Assembly (NCBI GenBank): GCA_009887135.1
Contig: QXYA01000171.1
Location: forward strand, 6,285-30,657
Direction of reading: 5' to 3'
Length of the DNA stretch: 24,373 bases
From: Candidatus Poseidoniales archaeon
Lineage (GTDB): Archaea; Thermoplasmatota; Poseidoniia; Poseidoniales; Poseidoniaceae
Below, piece after piece: positions 8,714 to 15,994 of the stretch (position 1 is the first letter of the stretch; every line of letters starts with the position of its first letter). A program made the translations under genes and the position numbers. The notes under the pieces are model-generated. The model saw only the letters and a list, made by a program, of their open reading frames with translations. It had not been told where the DNA came from and did not search any database.

Positions 8714-9913
8714 ATGACCAAGTGGAAATCCGCTATTGTAGATGCGGATAGAAATAAGGACTGGAAAGACCGGCTTAAACGTTCTATTCGTGATGTTAAA
8801 TGGTCAGAATCACTACAAATAATCGTCGATAAGATCCTTGCCGATGAGCCTCTAAACGTCACAGATGGTTGTATTTTATTTGAGTGTAAAAATCTTAATG
8901 AATTGGGCCATTTAGCAAATCTTCACAAAATCGCTATGTTTGACAATAATGCATATTTTAATTCCAATGTTCATATCAACCAAACAAATATTTGCGTACT
9001 CGCTTGTCGATTCTGCGCATTTAGAAGAGGGCCTAAGGCTTCAGATGCTTACGCTTTGTCTATTGATGATTATCTCTCAGAATTAGAGAAATTTTCTTCA
9101 TTTGTGAACGAGGTTCATTCCGTAGGGGGGCTCCATCCCGATTGGGACGTAGATCACTATTGTTCATTGTTCAAACGAATCAAGAAAGAACATCCACATG
9201 TATCGATTAAAGCTCTCACAGCGGTCGAGATAAAACATCTCTCTCAAATTTCAAACCTCTCGATAAGAGATACATTGCTTCGACTACAAGAAGCGGGTCT
9301 TACCTCATTACCAGGTGGTGGTGCAGAAATTTTAGATGATGATGTTCGTCAAATCATCTGTAATGGAAAGGAATCAAGCCAAGAATATCTTGACATTCAT
9401 GAAGTAGCCCATGATATCGGTTTGCCAAGTAACTGTACAATGCTTTTTGGTACAATTGAAACTACGCAACAAAGAGTAGAACATATGATTCAACTAAGGG
9501 ATTTAGGGCAGAGAACCAAAGGTTTCCAATGTTTTGTACCCTATCCATTTCTACCAGACTCTACCCGACTTCCAATGGCTCAGTTATCTACTGGACAAGA
9601 AATCCTTAGGGTCATTGCAGTATCGCGGATTATGCTTGATAGTATACCTCACATCAAGGCATATCGAATGAATATAGGGGATTCTATGGCTGAACTTGCA
9701 TTACAATTTGGTGCAGATGATATTGATGGGACGGTCAAGCAGGAATCGATCATGCATCTCGCTGGCTCCAAAACACCATTAGATTATGGCGTTAAACAAT
9801 TAGCCAAACTCGTTACCCGTTCAGGCAACATACCCATCAAACGGAATACAACATACTCTGAATTTGAGAAATTTGTACCTCCAAAAGAACCACGAAGACT
9901 GCCTGTAGTATGA
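8714..9913 (+). CDS. mqnE: Aminofutalosine synthase (radical SAM)
   Basis: A 399-residue radical SAM enzyme that joins the 3-enolpyruvyl-benzoate made by MqnA to an adenosyl radical, giving aminofutalosine, in the futalosine route to menaquinone. The [4Fe-4S] motif CxxxCxxC is C94-C98-C101 within NVHINQTNICVLACRFCAF. Further MqnE hallmarks are SVGGLHPDWDVDHY, SIKALTAVEIKHL, LPGGGAEI and the CTMLFGTIETTQQRVEH block. The related MqnC would instead be expected to read NYTN before the cluster and a different GGLHP context, so MqnE is preferred. The N-terminal 40 residues are longer and more charged than in many homologues. The gene lies 48 nt after the ATPase and is followed after 9 nt by mqnA; the mqnE stop TGA overlaps a GAGGA Shine-Dalgarno for mqnA. 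Confidence 0.93.
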   Translation: MTKWKSAIVDADRNKDWKDRLKRSIRDVKWSESLQIIVDKILADEPLNVTDGCILFECKNLNELGHLANLHKIAMFDNNAYFNSNVHINQTNICVLACRFCAFRRGPKASDAYALSIDDYLSELEKFSSFVNEVHSVGGLHPDWDVDHYCSLFKRIKKEHPHVSIKALTAVEIKHLSQISNLSIRDTLLRLQEAGLTSLPGGGAEILDDDVRQIICNGKESSQEYLDIHEVAHDIGLPSNCTMLFGTIETTQQRVEHMIQLRDLGQRTKGFQCFVPYPFLPDSTRLPMAQLSTGQEILRVIAVSRIMLDSIPHIKAYRMNIGDSMAELALQFGADDIDGTVKQESIMHLAGSKTPLDYGVKQLAKLVTRSGNIPIKRNTTYSEFEKFVPPKEPRRLPVV

Positions 9914-9922
9914 GGAATTGAA

Positions 9923-10729
9923 ATGAGTACTCAAAGTGAATTGTTGTGGGCCAATACGATTGGTAGAGTTGCATTCATGAACTGCGATCCATTATTTCTT
10001 GGACTCGACCCTACATTTAATGTCCTACCAGCACCCCCTTCCTGGTTAACAGGACATCTACTGAGAAGAGATTGTGTGCTTGCACCCATACCTGCAGCTG
10101 ATTTTGCTCGTCACCATCAGGAACTCATCCTTATTCCTGAAATTGGGATCAGTTCGAAAGGAGAAGTAGGAAGTGTCCTCGTTTTCGGAAATCGTCCTAT
10201 CGAGGATATGAGGGACATCGCAATGCCGAGTGATTCTGCTTCCTCCGTTGCTTTACTCAAATATTTACTAAAGGTAAGGGGCCTAGACCCGCGTCCTGTT
10301 GAAATGGGCCCTGACCTTGACAGCATGCTAGATAGATGCGATGGAGCTTTACTTATCGGAGACAGAGCCCTCGATAGAGCGAAGACCAATCCAGAACTTG
10401 TCCAATTAGATTTAGGGCAAGCATGGCTCGATCATTCAGGTCACCCGATGGTCTTCGGAGTGTTTGCTGCAAGAAAGGATACACCTATCGAATTTGTTAA
10501 ACGAGCACATTCCGCGTTAATTGAACGCTTAGAATTGTTTGAAAACGATCCATTGACAAGAGAACAAGTTATTCTCAATGCCCATCAACAGTCTGATATG
10601 TCGATTGAACGTATGAATAGATACTTTGGCGAGGTCTTTAACAGACTCGATGGTGAACACGTTTCCGGCTTACAAGAATATCTTACACTTTGCTGTGGCA
10701 TGAATGAAAAGATAGAATTTATGTGGTGA
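9923..10729 (+). CDS. mqnA: Chorismate dehydratase
   Basis: A 268-residue soluble enzyme with a periplasmic-binding-protein-like fold that dehydrates chorismate to 3-[(1-carboxyvinyl)oxy]benzoate, the first committed step of the futalosine menaquinone pathway. Family features are the opening IGRVAFMNCDPLF, CVLAPIPAADFARH, the EVGSVLVFGNRPIEDM region, ALLIGDRAL, and AWLDHSGHPMVFGVFAAR, which matches the conserved W-x-x-x-(S/T)-G-x-P-x-V-F signature. ATG at 9923 has TGAGGA 6-11 nt upstream and follows mqnE directly, so the pair is one transcript. Its stop abuts the stop of the convergent gene on the other strand with no base between them. Confidence 0.92.
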   Translation: MSTQSELLWANTIGRVAFMNCDPLFLGLDPTFNVLPAPPSWLTGHLLRRDCVLAPIPAADFARHHQELILIPEIGISSKGEVGSVLVFGNRPIEDMRDIAMPSDSASSVALLKYLLKVRGLDPRPVEMGPDLDSMLDRCDGALLIGDRALDRAKTNPELVQLDLGQAWLDHSGHPMVFGVFAARKDTPIEFVKRAHSALIERLELFENDPLTREQVILNAHQQSDMSIERMNRYFGEVFNRLDGEHVSGLQEYLTLCCGMNEKIEFMW

Positions 10730-12925
10730 TTAATTCTCTTCATACCGGTTCAGTGCGTCTGACATTTCGACATCTTCAACATCAATCGACTGCCGAACTG
10801 CTCTTCGTTTTCTTACTTTGGGCTTTACTTCATCGTCGACGAGACGACGGCGTTTGGATACTTTGACTGTCGAATCCTCTTTTGTTGCCCTGGTTCTTCT
10901 TTTTCGAGTAGTAGTGACTGGATTCTGTTGACTTTCCTTGCGTATCGAACTTGATCTAGTGCGAGGAGAAGTTTTCGTAGAGACGTTTTCTAATGGAATA
11001 ATTGAAGTCTCTATATCTTCTAAATCGCTGAAGGAAGAATCCTCAATCGATTCGTCCATCTCCAACATTTCTTCATCAAGTTCTTCTTCATCATCTAAAT
11101 TAATCGAATATGAATCTTCTTTGTTCCTCAACGTATACAACAAAAATCCAATGACAAGAACGGATGATATAGACAAGGCAATGAACCACCATGAGGTAAA
11201 TATAGAAGAATCAACAAGATTATCTTCTCCATCATCTATTTTTTCTTTCAAACTTAAGGTAATTGATTCCTCTTGCAAAAACCATGGTGAAAATGAATCA
11301 TCATCATATATTTGGCCGGTAACTGATACTGAAATAGGATGCTGTTCACTGAGAATCGTAATGCTTCCTTGGACAGCAGTTGGTTGGTATAGTATTCTGA
11401 CGGCATTGTCACCGATTACAATCTCTCCGGACATGTTGAATTTTGTAATAATAGAATATCGAATATGTGTTCTATCATCATCAACTTGTGTTAACTCCAT
11501 TCCAGACACAACAGAACAACTCATGGAGAAATAATTCAATGAGACCCCTTCAATTTCAATGGCGTTACGAATAGATATTGAATAATTTTCTTCATGGATG
11601 TTTTCGCAATATGAGTTTGCAAAGAGCATGGCTTCTTCCGTAGATAATTTGACATCTGAGTCAAGTGAATAACGAGATAAACCCCGAATAATTGAAGAAT
11701 CAGATTTGTTTAAGGTGAACGTCTCTTCTACTTCCAATACCGTTTCGTTTAGTATCAAGTTCATTGAACGCATATAATTTTCATCCGGTAAGAGGTCACA
11801 ACTAAAACTCTCTGCAGCATTACAATTTAGATCCCATATGTCTTCTATACCATCTCCATCATCGTCATCATCTATTGAATTCGGTATTCCATCACTATCG
11901 AAATCTGAACCAGATGCCCCTACTCCGTTTTTTAAATGACTAGAACGATAGGTTACTACATGATCAGTTGTGGATGTGAATATTGCAAAATCTACTACTC
12001 CTGGGTTGGATTCTAATACCTCAAATTCCGAAAACTGATGGAAAAGAGAGACTTCTGATATTTTACTAGAATCTGACGAATCATATGTTGAAAGGAATTC
12101 GCCAGAAATAGTCCTATGAACGTATACATATAGGCCATTTGAAGACCATTTGTAGGACTTAATTCCGGGTGTGTCTAAGGGTCTAAGTTCAGAACCAGAC
12201 AAGGTCCATTTCCGGATTTTATCACCATCAATGCTGACTGTAAACATAGATTCTGTAGGGTCGAAGGAGCAATCATTAACACTACTATCGAGTAAAAATT
12301 CATGATGGATGTAATCTCCAATTGAATCCCATATTGTGAGCCTCCCCGTCTCGTCGACACCCATGGTGTATGTTCCAGAAGGAGATATGTCTGCACATAG
12401 TATTCCGCCTGAAACATTCCCTGTATACCGAACTTCAGTACTCAAATCTTCTCGATTAAGTTTGATTAAACCAGAAGTTGGATGGTTAGTAATCAATGAT
12501 GCACCGTTGTCTGTCCATGAGAGTAGTACGGCATTAGATGCTGTTGCTTGCGAGGAGATTTTAGTATTGAATGTATAAGCATCAAGAATGTGTATCGTGT
12601 CTACTGCTGTACCGCCATCTCTGATTGTGAGAGCTAACCTCGTACCATCAGGCGATAGAGCCATTGACAATATTTCCTGATCAAATATTTTCGATTGTAT
12701 CGTGCCTTGATTAGAAGGAGAATATTGAACAAGCGTATTTCCGAACGATGCGTAAGCAAGAGACCCATTTTCATTAAGTTCTACAGTCCTGCGACCCTGA
12801 TCTTGTATTCGGGAATCATACGTGGATTCAAAAAATAAATCATTTGTATCTGCAGTAATCACTGGAGAGAAGAATAGGATTGAAAGAGCGATGGCGAGAC
12901 ATCTCAACATTGATGACTTCCCCAT
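10730..12925 (-). CDS. Secreted beta-propeller-like protein with membrane anchor and charged cytoplasmic tail
   Basis: A 731-residue predicted type I membrane protein. Residues 1-25 form a signal peptide, with a hydrophobic core LAIALSILFFSPV. Residues 30-335 contain repeated short strands ending in SPDGTRLAL, SPSGTYTM or FDPTESMF, typical of WD40-like or related propeller blades. Residues 341-362 are a thrombospondin type 3-like calcium loop rich in D-x-D-x-D-G. A cysteine-containing domain follows, then one membrane helix at 577-598. The cytoplasmic tail (599-731) is first very acidic (611-640) and then has clusters KRR, KRRR and RKRR between 674 and 708. The specific function is unknown; a surface sensor or adhesin are possibilities. 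It has its own promoter region facing mqnD and splits the mqn genes into two groups. Confidence 0.72.
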   Translation of the reverse strand: MGKSSMLRCLAIALSILFFSPVITADTNDLFFESTYDSRIQDQGRRTVELNENGSLAYASFGNTLVQYSPSNQGTIQSKIFDQEILSMALSPDGTRLALTIRDGGTAVDTIHILDAYTFNTKISSQATASNAVLLSWTDNGASLITNHPTSGLIKLNREDLSTEVRYTGNVSGGILCADISPSGTYTMGVDETGRLTIWDSIGDYIHHEFLLDSSVNDCSFDPTESMFTVSIDGDKIRKWTLSGSELRPLDTPGIKSYKWSSNGLYVYVHRTISGEFLSTYDSSDSSKISEVSLFHQFSEFEVLESNPGVVDFAIFTSTTDHVVTYRSSHLKNGVGASGSDFDSDGIPNSIDDDDDGDGIEDIWDLNCNAAESFSCDLLPDENYMRSMNLILNETVLEVEETFTLNKSDSSIIRGLSRYSLDSDVKLSTEEAMLFANSYCENIHEENYSISIRNAIEIEGVSLNYFSMSCSVVSGMELTQVDDDRTHIRYSIITKFNMSGEIVIGDNAVRILYQPTAVQGSITILSEQHPISVSVTGQIYDDDSFSPWFLQEESITLSLKEKIDDGEDNLVDSSIFTSWWFIALSISSVLVIGFLLYTLRNKEDSYSINLDDEEELDEEMLEMDESIEDSSFSDLEDIETSIIPLENVSTKTSPRTRSSSIRKESQQNPVTTTRKRRTRATKEDSTVKVSKRRRLVDDEVKPKVRKRRAVRQSIDVEDVEMSDALNRYEEN

Positions 12926-13040
12926 AAATCATAATGGCCAATGCAATACTTAAACAATCCCATCCGTGTATCATTTCTGTTGGATAGTTGTATGAAATAT
13001 TCATCGGTTAGTTCATGAAGGTCTTCAAGTTGGAAAGAGC
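12926..13040. promoter_or_regulatory. Divergent promoter region between the propeller protein and mqnD
   Basis: This 115-nt gap serves two genes starting in opposite directions. On the minus strand TTTAAGTA (12954-12947) is centred about 25 nt before the ATG at 12925. That is the distance expected of an archaeal TATA box for a nearly leaderless transcript. Towards mqnD the DNA is AT-rich around 12975-13005, but I cannot pick one box with confidence. Confidence 0.4.
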
Positions 13041-13925
13041 ATGGCATCTTTACCCCTTGATGAGAATGGCAACATGATTGTGCGAATTGGTCACTCCCCT
13101 GATCCAGATGATGCCTTTATGTTTCACGCTATGACAACAAATGCTTTTCCTACACCGGGATATAATTTCGTCCATGAACTTCAAGACATAGAAACTCTAA
13201 ATCATAGGGCTATGCGTCAGGAATTGGAAGTTTCTGCCGTATCAATTCATGCATTTCCTGATATTGCAGAACATTATGCTTTAATGAACTGTGGTGCCTC
13301 TATGGGGGAAGGTTATGGTCCAATGATTGTATCAAAGCAAGGTCTTAGCCTCGATGAAGCCAAAGAGTCAGTTATAGCAATTCCAGGATTGAAAACATCC
13401 GCTTACATGGGTCTTAAACTCGCTTGGGGGGATGTAAACGTTGAGGTCGTACCTTTCGATGAAATCATACCACGTATTCTCGATGACACATACGCATGTG
13501 GACTCATCATCCACGAAGGACAATTAACATACGTTGAACACGACTTGAATGTCCTAATTGACTTGGGAGTTTGGTGGAATGATCGAACCAATGGCTGGCC
13601 TATGCCATTGGGAGGGAACGTCGTTCGTAGAGACCTCGGTGACAAAATCATGGAAGATATTACAATGTACACTAAAATGAGTATTGAACATTCAATTAAG
13701 CACCCTGAAGAAGCATTAGAATTCGCAAAAGCTTGGGGCAGAGGTATTGACGACGAAACAAATCAAAAGTTCGTCACCATGTATGTTAATGATCGAACCA
13801 TCGATTACAAACCTGAAGGTAGAGCATCTGTACGACGATTCTTAAAAGAAGGCAAAGAAATCGGTCTAATAGATCCAGCATTTTCTGAAGAGTCAATGCA
13901 ATTTATCGGTGCTACTGAAGAATAG
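13041..13925 (+). CDS. mqnD: 1,4-dihydroxy-6-naphthoate synthase
   Basis: A 294-residue enzyme of the futalosine menaquinone route that converts cyclic dehypoxanthine futalosine into 1,4-dihydroxy-6-naphthoate. Motifs are RIGHSPDPDDAFMFHAM at 15-31, VSAVSIHAF, the GEGYGPMIVS segment, IAIPGLKTSAY, and GLIIHEGQLTY with the conserved H-E-x-x-x-T/Y. DLGVWWNDRTNGWPMPLGG matches the family L-G-x-W-W-x-x-x-T-G-x-P-x-P-L-G signature. The first ATG (13041) adds 11 residues before the usual MIVRIGHS start, so the ATG at 13074 is a possible alternative. It leads a plus-strand run and is followed after only 8 nt by the DOHH-like gene, with GGTG of the stop region (TAGGTG) as that gene's ribosome-binding site. 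Confidence 0.92.
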   Translation: MASLPLDENGNMIVRIGHSPDPDDAFMFHAMTTNAFPTPGYNFVHELQDIETLNHRAMRQELEVSAVSIHAFPDIAEHYALMNCGASMGEGYGPMIVSKQGLSLDEAKESVIAIPGLKTSAYMGLKLAWGDVNVEVVPFDEIIPRILDDTYACGLIIHEGQLTYVEHDLNVLIDLGVWWNDRTNGWPMPLGGNVVRRDLGDKIMEDITMYTKMSIEHSIKHPEEALEFAKAWGRGIDDETNQKFVTMYVNDRTIDYKPEGRASVRRFLKEGKEIGLIDPAFSEESMQFIGATEE

Positions 13926-13933
13926 GTGTTCAC

Positions 13934-14401
13934 ATGGCTGGAAAACCAGAAGTCAGTGAATATGGCTCGGTTGATCCTGCTCCTGCATCTGATGGGACTA
14001 AAATTGAGGATATGAAATCAATTTTACTCGACGATTCAGCACGCATGTTCGAACGTATGCGTATCGTATTCAAATTCCGTAACATTCGAACACCTATCTC
14101 CTGCCTTGCTCTTTGCGAGGCATTTTCCACAAAAAGTGCTCTATTGCGACATGAATTGGCTTATGTCTTAGGCCAAATGCAGATGGACGAGGCCCTCCCT
14201 GCATTGATCGACCGGCTTTCAGATGTTGATGAGCATGTAATGGTTCGACATGAAGCAGCAGAAGCACTTGGGGCCATAGGAAATCTTACTGCTCAACCAA
14301 TATTGGAAAGGTACCTTTCAGACTCATGTATCGAAGTTAGTGAGTCTTGCGAAGTGGCTCTCGACCTTTTGGATTGGGTTGCAAAAAGTTCCATGGGTTG
14401 A
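13934..14401 (+). CDS. Half-length deoxyhypusine hydroxylase-like HEAT-repeat protein
   Basis: A 155-residue HEAT-repeat protein. Two His-Glu motifs, H73-E74 in LLRHELAYVLGQMQ and H106-E107 in MVRHEAAEALGAIG, lie 33 residues apart. Eukaryotic deoxyhypusine hydroxylase (DOHH) has the same motifs at the same 33-residue spacing, two per half (human H56/H89 and H207/H240), holding a di-iron centre. The opening SVDPAP, the FERMRIVFKFRN helix and the ending SESCEVALDLLDW resemble, from memory, the start and end of the C-terminal half of human DOHH. That enzyme hydroxylates deoxyhypusine on eIF5A to hypusine. The protein is about half the usual 300 residues, so the metal site would need a homodimer. 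A general HEAT/PBS-lyase-like protein is the alternative, but such proteins do not usually keep this motif pair with these flanks. It is coupled to mqnD with an 8-nt gap. Confidence 0.72.
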   Translation: MAGKPEVSEYGSVDPAPASDGTKIEDMKSILLDDSARMFERMRIVFKFRNIRTPISCLALCEAFSTKSALLRHELAYVLGQMQMDEALPALIDRLSDVDEHVMVRHEAAEALGAIGNLTAQPILERYLSDSCIEVSESCEVALDLLDWVAKSSMG

Positions 14402-14458
14402 TGTAGATTCAATCACGACATTTTAGAACCTTGACCGATAGGAAGGATTGGTGAGGAT

Positions 14459-14665
14459 ATGCCACACGAACATGTACAACTAGCTCAAGCCCCTAATGGT
14501 GAGATTGGCCCGCGATGTCATGACTGTGGGTTGAGATTGACGTTCGGCTCCTCTATGATTCACAACGAACACTACTATTGTTGGGATCATTACGTCGTGA
14601 AGACTGGTGCTGATTCCGTCACAGAAGTAAGCAGCACCGAACAGAAATTTTACATCAAAAAATAA
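14459..14665 (+). CDS. Small zinc-finger-like protein
   Basis: A 68-residue protein with two metal-ligand pairs: C20-x-x-C23 and C41-x-x-H44, separated by 17 residues. Extra histidines H35 and H38 are nearby. The segment HYYCWDHY resembles the second half of a LIM-type or treble-clef finger. No named family is recognised. ATG at 14459 has a strong GGTGAGG element just before it, supporting real translation. It stands between the DOHH-like gene (57 nt) and the primase gene (40 nt) in the same direction. A role in nucleic-acid or protein binding is conceivable, but the sequence does not say which. Confidence 0.65.
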   Translation: MPHEHVQLAQAPNGEIGPRCHDCGLRLTFGSSMIHNEHYYCWDHYVVKTGADSVTEVSSTEQKFYIKK

Positions 14666-14705
14666 TTTGGGTTTCGTTCAATAACTGTCACCTGTTAGTG
14701 TAAGT

Positions 14706-15905
14706 ATGGCATCACAAGGGTGGGCACGTTTTGCGCATCGTTTTGGGCGCTATTATCAAACATCCCAATTCTGGCGGCCTCCCCGTATGTCTATGCGAGA
14801 ATGGATGTTTATCCCTTTTGGCGGTTCTCCACCCCTAAGACATCGAGCATTCAGAGGTGAATCGGACCTTCGCCAGTTCTTATCTGAGAGAGCGATGCAT
14901 TCTTGTTTCTATTCAACTGCTTATTGGAATAAACCCTATGAAATGAAGATGGATGCAAAAGAATGGCAAGGGGCTGATTTAATCTTTGATTTGGATGGTG
15001 ATCACTTGCCAGGTGTCACGGATAGGGATTTCCCCGGTATGCTCGATGTAATTCGTGACCAAGGCCACGCCTTATGGAACGATTTCTTGGAACCTGAATT
15101 TGGTTTCAAAAGGGAGTTCCTACAAGTTACTTTTTCAGGACATAGAGGATTTCACCTCCATTATCGAGATCCCTCTCTCTTTCATCTTGACTCAGAAGCA
15201 AGAAGGGAACTTGTATCTCATATCCGTGGGGAAGGAGTTGATGTGTCTGGTGGTTTGGCTCAATATAATGATGCTAATTCCAAAGGGTGGTCAAAAAGAA
15301 TCCGTGGTCAGATTCCGACTTTGATTGGTAAATTAACCGATATTGCAACAGATACTGATGGTTCAAAGACTACACTCAAAACATTGCATCTTGAACTCAA
15401 AGAACAACTGAGGAGAGAAGGAAAACCTGGTCGTGGAATTGCCTCAATTCAAAAACTAGCAGATCTATTGATTCATGAAGATAGATTACAACGTGTACTC
15501 GATGGGAAATTTGCAGCCCTCGGAAAGTTGCAAGGATTATTCCTTGATTTGGTTAAGTCTGATGCATCAATCGTTCTAGGAGCTGCTGGTGAGACGGATG
15601 AAGTCGTAACCATTGACGTCAGGAGACAAATTAGATGGCCAACATCACTTCATGGAAAAACAGGTATGAGGGTCACTGAATTTGAATTAGAACGTCTGGA
15701 TCCTGATCGTTCCAATCCTTTTGATGCATTGAATGAAGCCTTTGTTTTCGGTAAGGATAAAAATCTAAAGGTCGAAATCACTGTTGAGGATGCAATTGTT
15801 CGTTTTGGTGATACTATTCATGATGTTAAGCAGGGGGATGTGCTTGATGTTTCTGAATCGTCTGCCACATTTTTGTGTCTCAAAGGTTGGGGCTCCCTTG
15901 TCTAA
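14706..15905 (+). CDS. priS: DNA primase small (catalytic) subunit
   Basis: A 399-residue archaeal/eukaryotic-type primase catalytic subunit that makes primers for DNA replication together with PriL. The metal-binding motif is ADLIFDLDGDH with D95 and D97 as the likely catalytic aspartates. The nucleotide-binding motif SGHRGFH is at 144-150. The N-terminal REWMFIPFGGSPPLRHRAF and the mid-protein DANSKGWSKRIRG region are typical of the family. A cysteine-containing zinc knuckle usually lies between the two motifs in archaeal PriS; here that 47-residue stretch contains no cysteine. The gene is followed by the proline-rich protein after 89 nt; a T5 run directly after the stop could act as a weak terminator. 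No priL is in the window. Confidence 0.92.
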   Translation: MASQGWARFAHRFGRYYQTSQFWRPPRMSMREWMFIPFGGSPPLRHRAFRGESDLRQFLSERAMHSCFYSTAYWNKPYEMKMDAKEWQGADLIFDLDGDHLPGVTDRDFPGMLDVIRDQGHALWNDFLEPEFGFKREFLQVTFSGHRGFHLHYRDPSLFHLDSEARRELVSHIRGEGVDVSGGLAQYNDANSKGWSKRIRGQIPTLIGKLTDIATDTDGSKTTLKTLHLELKEQLRREGKPGRGIASIQKLADLLIHEDRLQRVLDGKFAALGKLQGLFLDLVKSDASIVLGAAGETDEVVTIDVRRQIRWPTSLHGKTGMRVTEFELERLDPDRSNPFDALNEAFVFGKDKNLKVEITVEDAIVRFGDTIHDVKQGDVLDVSESSATFLCLKGWGSLV

Positions 15906-15994
15906 AATTTTTGTGGAAATCAGGTATTTTCCATATCCTATTTGTGGGAAGGTTCAAGGGCAGTATCATCTCCAATCAGTTTAGAGGTGAGCCG

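Noticed and set aside
10938..11534. Plus-strand Ser-rich ORF of 198 codons
   Set aside because: The serine runs are the reverse complement of the acidic (GAA/GAT) tail of the propeller protein; a compositional shadow.
13934..14401. Reading the HEAT protein as a phycobilin lyase-type or generic PBS-HEAT protein
   Set aside because: The paired His-Glu motifs with 33-residue spacing and the flanking SVDPAP and ESCEVALD segments point to DOHH rather than to generic HEAT proteins; kept only as an alternative.
15875..15994. Longer N-terminus (40 more residues) for the proline-rich protein
   Set aside because: It would overlap the end of priS; the ATG at 15995 has a good GAGGTGA site 4 nt upstream and begins with a normal basic start.
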